This document shows, one piece after another, positions 56,360 to 64,000 of a stretch of DNA of 64,000 nucleotides. Numbering within the stretch: the stretch's first letter is position 1; each line of letters opens with the position of its first letter. Source of the DNA: Aquabacterium sp. OR-4 (GTDB lineage: Bacteria > Pseudomonadota > Gammaproteobacteria > Burkholderiales > Burkholderiaceae_C); contig NZ_JAOCQD020000002.1 in the NCBI RefSeq assembly GCF_025290835.2, positions 124,001 to 188,000 of the forward strand. Direction: 5' to 3'. A program made the position numbers and the translations under genes. Under the pieces are notes generated by a model. That model was not told where the DNA came from and did no database searches. It worked only from the letters and a program-made list of their open reading frames with translations.

Positions 56360-56458
56360 GTTCGTCGGATCGGACGATTCCGCTGCCGCTGGCGCGCGCC
56401 TACAGTGCGGCCCGCAGGCCGGCTCCATCGGGCTGCGCTGCAGTCTGGAGGTGCCCCG

Positions 56459-57490
56459 GTGAGTCCGTCCCGTTCGCCATCGCTCGAGCCCGGCAGCGCC
56501 GCCGGCGCCGCTGCGCACACCACCGCCCCGGGTGCCGCGCCGGGCTGCCCCTTTCATGCCGCCGGCGCGATGGCCGGCGCCGTGCCGGGGGCCGACATCG
56601 GCCCGCGCTACCGCCGCCCGCTCGGTGTGCTGCACCACCCCGGCGTGCGTGGCGAGATCGCCCGGCTGGATGCCCGGCGCGACTGCCAGCGCATCGTCTT
56701 TCTGCTGTCGGCCTACGAGTTTCCGTTCGACATGACGCGGGCGCTCGAGATCGCGCTGTTCCACACCTATGGCAGCCGCTCGGTGGCGCGCCTGCTGGAC
56801 CGCACGGCGCAGTTCGCGCGCCAGGGCCAGAAACGCTACGACGACACCAACCTGCTGATCGCCAACTTCATGGAAGCCGGCTGGGATGGCGACCCCGGCG
56901 CCCGCGCCATCGCGCGCATGAACCACATCCACAGCCACTACCGCATCCCGAACGAAGACTTCCTGTTCGTGCTGTGGACCTTCATCGACTTTCCGATCGA
57001 CTGGATGGCGCAGTTCGGCTGGCGCGCGTTCACGCCGCACGAATGCGAGGCCTGGTTCCACTACTGGCACGGCATCGGCCAGCGCATGGGCCTGGTCGAC
57101 ATCCCGGCCAGCAAGCCGGCCTTCGACGCCTTTGTGGCGGCCTACGAGGCGCGCGAGTTCCAGCCAGACGAGGCCTGCCGCCGCGTGGCCGATGCCACCG
57201 TGGCCATCATGGCGGCCTGGCTGCCGGCGCCGCTGCGTGGCCTGGTCAAGCCGGCGGCGGCCTGCCTGGTGCGGCCGCAGTTGCGCCGCGCGGCGATGTT
57301 GGCCGAGCCCTCACCCGCCCTGAACGCCGTGCTGCGCGGCGTGCTGAAGCTGCGCCGCGCCGTCAAGCGCGTGCTCAGCATCGAGCGCTACCCCACGCTG
57401 CTGGCCGACAAGCATTACCGCAGCTATCCGCAGGGCATGCCGCCGATCGAGCAGATCGGGCCCGATGCGCTGCAGCGCAAAAAGGGCTGA
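56459..57490 (+). CDS. MpaB/latex-clearing-protein-like oxygenase family protein (DUF2236)
   Basis: Protein of 343 residues. The core (IARMNHIHSHYRIPNEDFLF followed by VLWTFIDFPIDW, then FTPHECEAWFHYWHGIGQRM) matches the DUF2236/MpaB family, which includes heme oxygenases such as latex-clearing protein; several His residues could bind heme. The natural substrate is unknown. The first 45 residues are low-complexity Ala/Gly/Pro with one CPFH motif. The GTG at 56459 is chosen because GGAGG lies 8 bases upstream. It converges on uvrB with 11 bases between. Confidence 0.78.
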   Translation: MSPSRSPSLEPGSAAGAAAHTTAPGAAPGCPFHAAGAMAGAVPGADIGPRYRRPLGVLHHPGVRGEIARLDARRDCQRIVFLLSAYEFPFDMTRALEIALFHTYGSRSVARLLDRTAQFARQGQKRYDDTNLLIANFMEAGWDGDPGARAIARMNHIHSHYRIPNEDFLFVLWTFIDFPIDWMAQFGWRAFTPHECEAWFHYWHGIGQRMGLVDIPASKPAFDAFVAAYEAREFQPDEACRRVADATVAIMAAWLPAPLRGLVKPAAACLVRPQLRRAAMLAEPSPALNAVLRGVLKLRRAVKRVLSIERYPTLLADKHYRSYPQGMPPIEQIGPDALQRKKG

Positions 57491-57501
57491 ACGCGCGCGC
57501 C

Positions 57502-59622
57502 TCAGGCCTTGGCCAGCGGCACCACGTTGACGTCGTGTGCGCCGCCGGCACCGAACACCTGCTCGCGCAGCAGCGCCAGCTGGTCGCGCACACGGGCGGC
57601 CTTCTCGAACTCGAGGTTCTTGGCGTGCTCGATCATCTGCTTTTCCAGCGCCTTGATGCGCTTGGCCAGGTCTTTCTCGCTCAGGCCTTCGGTCTCCACC
57701 GCGTCCATCAGGCCCTGCACCTTGGTCTTGTCGTCGGCCTGTGAGACCACGCCGTCGATCAGCTCCTTGACCTGCTTCATCACCGTGCGCGGCGTGATGC
57801 CGTGCTCGGCATTGAACTCGGTCTGCTTGGCGCGGCGGCGGGCGGTTTCGTCCATCGCGCGGCGCATCGACTCGGTGATCTTGTCGGCGTAGAGGATGGC
57901 GCGGCCGTTGGCATTGCGCGCGGCGCGGCCGATGGTCTGGATCAGGCTGCGCTCGGCACGCAGAAAGCCTTCCTTGTCGGCATCGAGGATGGCCACCAGG
58001 CTGACCTCGGGGATGTCGATGCCTTCGCGCAGCAGGTTGATGCCCACCAGCACATCGAAGGTGCCCAGGCGCAGGTCGCGCAGGATCTCCACGCGCTCGA
58101 CCGTGTCGATGTCGCTGTGCAGGTAGCGCACCTTGACGCCGTTGTCGGTGAGGTAGTCGGTGAGCTGCTCGGCCATGCGCTTGGTCAGCGTGGTGATCAG
58201 CACCCGCTCGCCCTTCAAGACCGTGTTGCGGATCTCCTGCAGCACGTCGTCCACCTGCTGCGCGGCCGGCCGCACGTCGACGATGGGGTCGACCAGGCCG
58301 GTGGGCCGCACCACCTGCTCCACCACCGCGCCGGCATGGGTCTTTTCATAGTCGGCCGGCGTGGCCGAGACGAACACGCACTGGCGCATCTTGGTCTCGA
58401 ACTCGTCGAACTTCAGCGGCCGGTTGTCGAGCGCGCTGGGCAGGCGAAAGCCGTACTCCACCAGCACCGTCTTGCGCGCCCGGTCGCCGTTGAACATGCC
58501 GCCCAGCTGGCCGATCAGCACATGGCTCTCGTCCAGGAACATCAGCGCGTCGCGCGGCATGTAGTCGACCATGGTGGGTGGCGGGTCACCGGGCTTGGCG
58601 CCGCTCAGGTGCCGGGTGTAGTTCTCGATGCCCTTGCAGTGGCCCACCTCCTGCAGCATCTCGAGGTCGAAGCGGGTGCGCTGCTCGAGCCGCTGGGCCT
58701 CGACCAGCTTGCCGCCCTTGACCAGCTCATCCAGCCGCTCGCGCAGCTCGAGCTTGATGGTGTCGATGGCGCTCAGCACGCGCTCGCGCGGCGTCACGTA
58801 GTGGCTGCTGGGGTAGATGACGAAGCGCGGAATCTTCTGGCGGATGCGGCCGGTCAGCGGGTCGAGCAGGCTCAGCGATTCGATCTCGTCGTCGAACAGC
58901 TCGATGCGGATGGCCAGCTCGCTGTGCTCGGCCGGAAACACGTCGATGGTGTCACCGCGCACGCGGAAGCTGCCGCGGCTGAAGTCGACGTCGTTGCGGC
59001 TGTACTGCATGCGGATCAGCTGCGCGATGGCATCGCGCTGGCCGATCTTGTCGCCCACGCGCACGATGAAGCGCATCTGCGTGTAGTCCTCGGGCTTGCC
59101 GATGCCGTAGATGGCGCTGACCGAGGCCACGATGATGGTGTCGCGCCGCTCCAGCACGCTCTTGGTGGCCGACAGCCGCATCTGCTCGATGTGCTCGTTG
59201 ATCGAGCTGTCCTTCTCGATGAACAGGTCGCGCTGCGGCACATAGGCCTCGGGCTGGTAGTAGTCGTAGTACGAGACGAAGTACTCCACCGCGTTCTTGG
59301 GAAAGAACTCGCGGAACTCGCTGTACAGCTGGGCGGCCAGCGTCTTGTTGGGCGCAAACACGATGGCCGGCCGGCCCATGCGGGCGATCACATTGGCCAT
59401 CGTGAAGGTCTTGCCCGAGCCGGTCACGCCCAGCAGGGTCTGGTAGGCCAGGCCGTCGGCTATGCCCTCGCACAGCTGGTCGATGGCGGCGGGCTGGTCA
59501 CCGGCCGGCGGATAGGGCTGGAACAGCTGGAACGGCGAGCCCGGGAACGTGACGAACTGGCCTTCGCCCGATGGCATGGGCGAGGCATCTTCCGCGGCAG
59601 ACAGGTCGGCAAGATCGGACAT
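57502..59622 (-). CDS. uvrB: Excinuclease ABC subunit B
   Basis: Nucleotide-excision-repair helicase of 706 residues that receives damaged DNA from UvrA and loads UvrC. Walker [21 protein letters not shown]; the beta-hairpin block [20 protein letters not shown]; the helicase motif [20 protein letters not shown]; and a C-terminal UVR motif ([20 protein letters not shown]) for UvrC binding. An N-terminal extension of about 25 residues precedes the core. AGGGAAA lies 7 bases before ATG 59622. No LexA box is seen in the upstream region. Confidence 0.96.
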   Translation of the reverse strand: MSDLADLSAAEDASPMPSGEGQFVTFPGSPFQLFQPYPPAGDQPAAIDQLCEGIADGLAYQTLLGVTGSGKTFTMANVIARMGRPAIVFAPNKTLAAQLYSEFREFFPKNAVEYFVSYYDYYQPEAYVPQRDLFIEKDSSINEHIEQMRLSATKSVLERRDTIIVASVSAIYGIGKPEDYTQMRFIVRVGDKIGQRDAIAQLIRMQYSRNDVDFSRGSFRVRGDTIDVFPAEHSELAIRIELFDDEIESLSLLDPLTGRIRQKIPRFVIYPSSHYVTPRERVLSAIDTIKLELRERLDELVKGGKLVEAQRLEQRTRFDLEMLQEVGHCKGIENYTRHLSGAKPGDPPPTMVDYMPRDALMFLDESHVLIGQLGGMFNGDRARKTVLVEYGFRLPSALDNRPLKFDEFETKMRQCVFVSATPADYEKTHAGAVVEQVVRPTGLVDPIVDVRPAAQQVDDVLQEIRNTVLKGERVLITTLTKRMAEQLTDYLTDNGVKVRYLHSDIDTVERVEILRDLRLGTFDVLVGINLLREGIDIPEVSLVAILDADKEGFLRAERSLIQTIGRAARNANGRAILYADKITESMRRAMDETARRRAKQTEFNAEHGITPRTVMKQVKELIDGVVSQADDKTKVQGLMDAVETEGLSEKDLAKRIKALEKQMIEHAKNLEFEKAARVRDQLALLREQVFGAGGAHDVNVVPLAKA

Positions 59623-59807
59623 CGGGGTTTCCCTGGGGCAAATGGGTCACTGGCTCTAAAATCGCGGGCTGGCTGCGGCGCTGGGTGGCGCGCGCCGGCC
59701 AATCCAACAGCGTACCGCAGTGCGGCATTCCACGTGGGTGCCGCTGCCGCAAGCCGCCGTGAACCGCCCTTCCCTGCTGCCACCGTCCTGACAGGAACCA
59801 CACCTCC
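59623..59807. promoter_or_regulatory. Divergent promoter region of uvrB and the aminotransferase gene
   Basis: A 185-base divergent region. TAAAAT at 59657-59662 is a possible plus-strand -10 box for the aminotransferase gene, though no good -35 box is seen 17 bases upstream. An SOS-type CTGT-N8-ACAG palindrome was looked for and not found. Confidence 0.35.
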
Positions 59808-61007
59808 ATGAGCTTCTTCGCCGCCGTCGAGATGGCCCCGCGTGACCCGATCCTGGGTCTGAACGAACAATTTGCCGCCGACACCCGCGCCGACAAGGTC
59901 AACCTCGGCGTCGGCGTGTACTTCGACGACGCCGGCAAGCTGCCGCTGCTGGCCTGCGTGAAGGCCGCCGAAACCCAGCTCACCGAAGCGGCCAAGCCGC
60001 GCGGCTACCTGCCCATCGACGGCATCGCCGCCTATGACAAGGCCGTGCAGCGCCTGGTGTTCGGCGCCGATTCGGCCGTGCTGGCCGACGGCCGCGTGGC
60101 CACCATCCAGGCGCTCGGCGGCACCGGCGGCCTGAAGGTGGGCGCCGATTTCCTGAAGAAGCTGAACCCCGCCGCCCAGGTGCTGATCAGCGACCCGAGC
60201 TGGGAGAACCACCGCGCGCTGTTCACCAACGCCGGCTTCGAGGTGGGCACCTACAGCTACTACGACGCCGCCAACCGGGGCGTGAAGTTCGACGCCATGC
60301 TGGCCGACCTGAACGCTGCCGCCGCCGGCACCGTGGTGGTGCTGCATGCCTGCTGCCACAACCCGACCGGCTACGACATCACCCCGGCGCAGTGGGCGCA
60401 GGTGATCGCCACCGTCAAGGCACGCAGCCTGGTGGCCTTTCTCGACATGGCCTACCAGGGCTTTGGCGACGGCATCGCCGAAGACGGCGCGGTGATCCAG
60501 CAGTTCCTGGACAGCGGCGTCGAGAACTTCTTCGTCGCCACCTCGTTCTCCAAGAGCTTCAGCCTGTACGGCGAGCGCGTGGGTGCGCTCAGCGTGGTGT
60601 GCGCCAGCAAGGACGAGACCGCCCGCGTGCTGTCGCAGCTCAAGATCGCCATCCGCACCAACTACAGCAACCCGCCCACCCATGGCGCCCAGGTGGTGGC
60701 CACGGTGCTCGACACGCCTGCGCTGCGCGCGCAGTGGGAGCAGGAGCTGGCCGCCATGCGCCAGCGCATCAAGCAGATGCGCACGCTGCTGGCCGAGAAG
60801 CTGGTGGCCGCCGGTGTAAAGCAGGATTTCGGCTTCATCGTGCGCCAGCGCGGCATGTTCAGCTACTCGGGCCTGAGCAAGCCGCAGATGGAGCGCCTGC
60901 GCAGCGAGTTCGGCGTGTACGGCGTCGATTCGGGCCGCATCTGCGTGGCCGCACTCAACACCCAGAACATCGACAAGGTGGTGGCCGCCATCGCCGCGGT
61001 GCTCTGA
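59808..61007 (+). CDS. tyrB: Aromatic-amino-acid/aspartate aminotransferase
   Basis: Class I aminotransferase of 399 residues. It begins SFFAAVEMAPRDPILGLNEQ and shows NLGVGVYFDDAGKLPLL, HACCHNPTGYDITPAQWAQV, FLDMAYQGFGDG and the PLP Lys in ATSFSKSFSLYGERVGAL; the substrate Arg lies in SGRICVAALNTQNID. The family includes TyrB and AspC; the two cannot be separated reliably here. It is a single gene, followed by terminator-like hairpins. Confidence 0.9.
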   Translation: MSFFAAVEMAPRDPILGLNEQFAADTRADKVNLGVGVYFDDAGKLPLLACVKAAETQLTEAAKPRGYLPIDGIAAYDKAVQRLVFGADSAVLADGRVATIQALGGTGGLKVGADFLKKLNPAAQVLISDPSWENHRALFTNAGFEVGTYSYYDAANRGVKFDAMLADLNAAAAGTVVVLHACCHNPTGYDITPAQWAQVIATVKARSLVAFLDMAYQGFGDGIAEDGAVIQQFLDSGVENFFVATSFSKSFSLYGERVGALSVVCASKDETARVLSQLKIAIRTNYSNPPTHGAQVVATVLDTPALRAQWEQELAAMRQRIKQMRTLLAEKLVAAGVKQDFGFIVRQRGMFSYSGLSKPQMERLRSEFGVYGVDSGRICVAALNTQNIDKVVAAIAAVL

Positions 61008-61040
61008 GGGGCCGCTGCCCCACACTGACGCCCTTTTTTT
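61008..61040 (+). terminator. Hairpin plus T-run after the aminotransferase
   Basis: GGGGC-CGCT-GCCCC begins right after the stop codon, and seven T residues lie at 61034-61040, 12 bases after the stem. The gap is larger than in textbook terminators. Confidence 0.5.
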
Positions 61041-61339
61041 GCTGCAGCGCCACATCCGGCGCCAGCCACCCTGCACAGCCCGGCCCCGCCGGGCTGTGTC
61101 GTTTGGGCACAGGCTTGTCGCCCAGGCGACAGGAAAGCCGAACTGCGGTGCGAAGTTACGTGTTTTTCCGTAGCCGGCTCGGCCTATGCAGCCGCACGAT
61201 GCTCGGAGTAACATTCACAATGCTGCAGTGCACAAAACTTTGCACCCGCCGTCAGGTCGGGTTCAGGGGCTGCAGCACAAGATGACAGCGCTCGCCCGAG
61301 CCCCCGACGCACCGCCGTCTGACTGGAGTCCATCCCGCC
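61041..61339. other. Intergenic region upstream of phaZ
   Basis: Contains a second hairpin, ACAGCCCGG / CCGGGCTGT at 61075-61097, and a lower-GC stretch (about 61140-61250) that should hold the phaZ promoter. TGCTGCAGTGCACAA at 61221-61235, followed by TTTGCAC, resembles TGC-rich operators of the PHA regulator PhaR. No gene is credible here; the open frames cross it in poor codon usage. Confidence 0.5.
61221..61244. promoter_or_regulatory. Possible PhaR-like operator upstream of phaZ
   Basis: TGCTGCAGTGCACAA with an adjoining TTTGCAC contains overlapping TGCA palindromes. PhaR regulators are known to bind TGC/GCA-rich sites before PHA genes. The assignment rests on this similarity and on the neighbouring phaZ. 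Confidence 0.3.
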
Positions 61340-62890
61340 ATGCTTTATCAGATCTACGAGACCCAGCGTGCACTGATGGCGCCGTTTTCCGAGTTCGCCA
61401 GCGCCTCGGCCAAGCTCTACAACCATCCGCTCTCGCCCTTCACGCACACGCCGATGGCGCAGCGCGTGGCCGCCGGTTTCGACCTGATCCACCGTCTGGC
61501 CAAGGATTACGAGAAGCCCGAGTTCGGCATCCGCACCGTGCCGGTGGACGGCGTGGACGTGGCCGTGCAGGAGCAGTACCCGATCGTGCTGCCGTTCTGC
61601 CGCCTGATCCGCTTCAAGCGCTATTCGGACGATCCGGTGGTGCTTGAGAAGATGAAGAGCCAGCCGGTGGTGCTGGTGGTGGCGCCGCTGTCGGGCCACC
61701 ACAGCACCCTGCTGCGCGACACCGTGCGCCAGCTGCTGCGCGACCACAAGGTGTACATCACCGACTGGGTCGATGCGCGCCAGGTGCCGGCCGAGGCGGG
61801 ACCGTTCCACCTCAACGACTACGTCAGCTACGTGCAGGACTTCATCCGCCACCTGGGCCCCGAGGTCAATGTGATCTCGGTGTGCCAGCCCACCGTGCCG
61901 GTGCTGGCCGCCGTGTCGCTGCTGGCCACCAAGGGCGAGTTCACGCCGCGCACGCTGACGATGATGGGCGGCCCGATCGACGCCCGCCGTTCGCCCACCG
62001 CGGTGAACAACCTGGCGATGAACAAGAGCTTCGAGTGGTTCGAGAACAACGTGATCTACCGCGTGCCGCCGAACTTTGCTGGCGCCGGCCGGCGCGTCTA
62101 CCCGGGCTTTCTGCAGCACACCGGCTTCGTGGCGATGAACCCCGACCGCCACCTGAGCGCGCACTACGACTACTTCCAGGACCTGATCCGCGGCGATGAC
62201 GATTCGACCGACGCGCATCGCCAGTTCTACGACGAGTACAACGCCGTGCTCGACATGCCGGCCGAGTACTACCTCGAGACGATCAAGACCGTGTTCCAGG
62301 ATTTCGCCCTGGTCAACGGCACCTGGCAGGCCGACGACGGCACCTACGTGCGCCCGCAGGACATCACCACCAGCGCCCTGCTCACCGTGGAAGGCGAGCT
62401 CGACGACATCTCGGGCGCCGGCCAGACCCGCGCCGCGCACGACCTGTGCAGCGGCGTGCCCAAGAGCCGCCAGTTCCACTACGACGTGGCCGGCGCCGGC
62501 CACTACGGCATCTTCTCGGGCCGCCGCTGGCGCGAGAAGGTGTACCCGGAGATCAAGGCCTTCATCCTGACCTTCAACAGCCCCGAGGGCCGGCTCGACC
62601 ACACGCCCACCCCCGACGAGCTGAGCGGCGACTACGAGATCGACCGCATCGCCGTGGATGCCCCCGCAGCCGTGGCCGCCGAGGCACCGGCGCGCAAGAT
62701 CACGGTGCGCAAGGCCACGCCGGTCAAGACGGCCAAGACCGCCTCCAAGCCCACCGCCCCGGTGGCCGCCGAGGCCCCGGTGGCCGCTGCCGCGCCGGCC
62801 CGCACGCGCAGCCCGCGCGCGGCGGCAACCGCGCCGGCCCCGGCCGCCAACCGCCCCACGGCCCGCGCCACGCGCAAGCCGCGCGGATAA
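61340..62890 (+). CDS. phaZ: Intracellular polyhydroxyalkanoate depolymerase
   Basis: PHB-mobilising enzyme of 516 residues. It begins MLYQIYETQRALMAPFSEFA, and the alpha/beta-hydrolase core has the nucleophile in NVISVCQPTVPVLAAVSLL; Cys takes the place of Ser, as in the Ralstonia PhaZ1 group. Other blocks: PPNFAGAGRRVYPGFLQHTG and GAGHYGIFSGRRWREKVYPE, with the catalytic His. The last 90 residues are an Ala/Pro/Lys/Arg-rich tail like those of phasin or histone-like proteins and may bind granules or DNA. GGAG lies about 10 bases before the ATG. Confidence 0.93.
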   Translation: MLYQIYETQRALMAPFSEFASASAKLYNHPLSPFTHTPMAQRVAAGFDLIHRLAKDYEKPEFGIRTVPVDGVDVAVQEQYPIVLPFCRLIRFKRYSDDPVVLEKMKSQPVVLVVAPLSGHHSTLLRDTVRQLLRDHKVYITDWVDARQVPAEAGPFHLNDYVSYVQDFIRHLGPEVNVISVCQPTVPVLAAVSLLATKGEFTPRTLTMMGGPIDARRSPTAVNNLAMNKSFEWFENNVIYRVPPNFAGAGRRVYPGFLQHTGFVAMNPDRHLSAHYDYFQDLIRGDDDSTDAHRQFYDEYNAVLDMPAEYYLETIKTVFQDFALVNGTWQADDGTYVRPQDITTSALLTVEGELDDISGAGQTRAAHDLCSGVPKSRQFHYDVAGAGHYGIFSGRRWREKVYPEIKAFILTFNSPEGRLDHTPTPDELSGDYEIDRIAVDAPAAVAAEAPARKITVRKATPVKTAKTASKPTAPVAAEAPVAAAAPARTRSPRAAATAPAPAANRPTARATRKPRG

Positions 62891-62898
62891 TCCGGGCG

Positions 62899-63621
62899 GT
62901 GCAGTCCACCGCCCCCATCCCCCCGCGAGCCATCGCGCCGAACCCCGCCACCGAGCGGGGTTCTTCATTGGCCGAGCAGATCGACGCGCTGCTGCCGCAG
63001 ACCCAGTGCACCCGCTGCGGCTACCCCGATTGCCGCAGCTATGCCCAGGCGATTGCCGGCGGCCGCGAGGCCATCAACCGCTGCCCGCCCGGTGGTGCCG
63101 AAGGCGTGGCGCGGCTGGCCGCGCTGACCGGCCAGGCGGTGCAGCCGCTGGACGCGGAATGCGGCGCCGAAGGCCCGCGCCTGCTGGCCGTGATCGACGA
63201 GGCCTGGTGCATCGGCTGCACGCTGTGCATCAAGGCCTGCCCGGTCGACTGCATCAGCGGCACCCACAAGCGCATGCACACGGTGATCGACGCCGACTGC
63301 ACCGGCTGCGAGCTGTGCGTGCCGGCCTGCCCGGTGGACTGCATCCGCCTGGTGCCGGTCAGCGGCGAGCGCACCGGCTGGCAGGCCTGGAGCGCGGCCG
63401 AGGCCGCCACCGCCCAGGCCGCCTACACCCAGCGCAACGCCCGCCGCGCCCGCCACAAGCACGAGCACGACGCGCGCCTGGAAGCCAAGGCCGCCGCCAA
63501 GCTGGCCGATCTGCCGGCCCACACCCAACACACCGACCCGGTGGTGATCGACCGCAAGCGCGCGGTGATCGAGGCGGCACTGGCGCGCGCCCGCGCGCGC
63601 CGCGCGGCAGACCAGGGCTGA
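62899..63621 (+). CDS. rsxB: RsxB/RnfB-like electron-transport ferredoxin protein
   Basis: Iron-sulfur protein of about 240 residues. It has an RnfB-type 4Fe-4S domain (LPQTQCTRCGYPDCRSYAQA, then INRCPPGG) and two ferredoxin-type clusters (CIGCTLCIKACPVDCISGTH; CTGCELCVPACPVDCIRL). It lacks the N-terminal membrane helix of classic RnfB, and no other rnf/rsx genes adjoin. The GTG at 62899, nine bases after phaZ, is the likely start; a TTG near 62968 before AEQIDALLPQTQ is an alternative. The C-terminal 75 residues are Ala/Arg-rich and helical. Confidence 0.88.
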   Translation: MQSTAPIPPRAIAPNPATERGSSLAEQIDALLPQTQCTRCGYPDCRSYAQAIAGGREAINRCPPGGAEGVARLAALTGQAVQPLDAECGAEGPRLLAVIDEAWCIGCTLCIKACPVDCISGTHKRMHTVIDADCTGCELCVPACPVDCIRLVPVSGERTGWQAWSAAEAATAQAAYTQRNARRARHKHEHDARLEAKAAAKLADLPAHTQHTDPVVIDRKRAVIEAALARARARRAADQG

Positions 63622-63703
63622 GATGAACCGGCCGCCACACGCATGGCATTCACCGCCCGCCAAGGCGGCGCATCAGGCCCGCCGGGCGGCCGGGCGAGCC
63701 TGA

Positions 63704-64000
63704 CATGTCGCGCCTTCAAGCCAACGCGCTGCTGCTGCTGGCCGCGGTGATCTGGGGCTCGGCCTTCGTGGGCCAGGTGCTGGGCATGGCGGGCGTGGGC
63801 CCGCTCGGCTTTACCGGCGTGCGCTTTCTGCTGGGCGCGCTGGTGGTGGCGCCGCTGGCCTGGCGCGAGCGCCGCGCGCTGCAGGCCCAGGGCCATGCGC
63901 TGGGCGTGCCCGAGCTGCGCTGGATCGCCCTGCTGGGCGCGCTGCTGTGCACCGGCGTGGTGATGCAGCAGATCGGCCTGATGAGCACCACGGTCACCAA
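63704..64000 (+). CDS. DMT-superfamily (EamA) transporter, partial
   Basis: The first 99 residues of an inner-membrane permease, cut by the window end. The start SRLQANALLLLAAVIWGSAF, GPLGFTGVRFLLGALVVAPL and a third helix around WIALLGALLCTGVVMQQIGL are typical of EamA-domain drug/metabolite exporters. The substrate cannot be guessed. ATG 63704 follows rsxB by 82 bases. Confidence 0.85.

Noticed and set aside
59623..59807. LexA/SOS box upstream of uvrB
   Set aside because: No CTGT-N8-ACAG-like palindrome is present in the region.
57802..59811. Plus-strand 669-codon frame opposite uvrB
   Set aside because: uvrB is unmistakable on the minus strand; the antisense frame is a codon-bias artefact.

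Overview
The window is about 70% G+C, densely packed, and looks like chromosomal DNA of a betaproteobacterium of the order Burkholderiales, probably near Rubrivivax/Leptothrix/Ideonella. This is inferred from gene content and order: a low-molecular-weight tyrosine phosphatase gene directly before iscR-iscS-iscU-iscA-hscB-hscA-fdx, aat followed by bpt, a RibB protein with a degenerate RibA-like half, ybgC-tolQ-tolR-tolA, a Cys-type intracellular PHB depolymerase, and a phenylacetate (paa) operon with its own TetR regulator. No rRNA, tRNA, CRISPR array or insertion sequence was recognised.

Layout. 0.1-5.6 kb: a MerR-type LitR/CarH-like regulator diverges from four overlapping genes (FAD oxidoreductase, DUF2256 zinc-ribbon peptide, Fe-S photolyase, cryptochrome-like FAD protein), a probable light/UV-response unit. 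5.6-18.3 kb (minus strand): a two-partner secretion pair, the outer-membrane transporter tpsB followed by a giant exoprotein tpsA of about 3,600 residues. tpsA starts with an FHA-type TPS domain, continues with long repeats and YDG modules and ends in a polyproline linker and a caspase-like protease domain. Its reading frame is broken by clustered small deletions in one repeat copy. 18.4-26.2 kb: a phenylacetate catabolic operon with a clear promoter and palindromic operator. Its first gene is an in-frame fusion of the start of paaI to the end of paaC; paaA, paaB and the first half of paaC are not here. It is followed by paaD, paaE, paaR (TetR), a thiolase, a LivK-like binding protein and paaZ. 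26.3-34.6 kb: a ProQ/FinO RNA chaperone with extreme low-complexity flanks, then a 2,157-residue protein made almost wholly of octapeptide repeats and ending in an EF-hand-like calcium module.

34.7-43.2 kb: two divergent short-chain dehydrogenases; the N-degron transferases aat and bpt; riboflavin genes ribBA and ribH with nusB; and a minus-strand pair of a PhnD-like binding protein and a hybrid-free histidine kinase. 43.4-47.7 kb: an aminotransferase, ybgC-tolQ-tolR, a frameshifted tolA (tolB and pal do not follow) and a lone pilin-like gene. 47.8-54.6 kb (minus strand): the isc iron-sulfur operon with an extra acetyltransferase gene inside, and its IscR-type operator and promoter upstream. 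54.7-64 kb: an Aer-like chemoreceptor, an MpaB/latex-clearing-like oxygenase, uvrB, an aromatic/aspartate aminotransferase, phaZ, an RsxB/RnfB-like ferredoxin protein and the start of a DMT-family transporter cut by the window end.

The most notable material is the octapeptide-repeat giant protein, the secreted TPS-caspase exoprotein and the PaaI::PaaC fusion. The tpsA lesion and the tolA frameshift sit in repeat or homopolymer sequence and could be sequencing or assembly errors. Start codons were chosen from overlaps and Shine-Dalgarno matches where visible and are otherwise uncertain.
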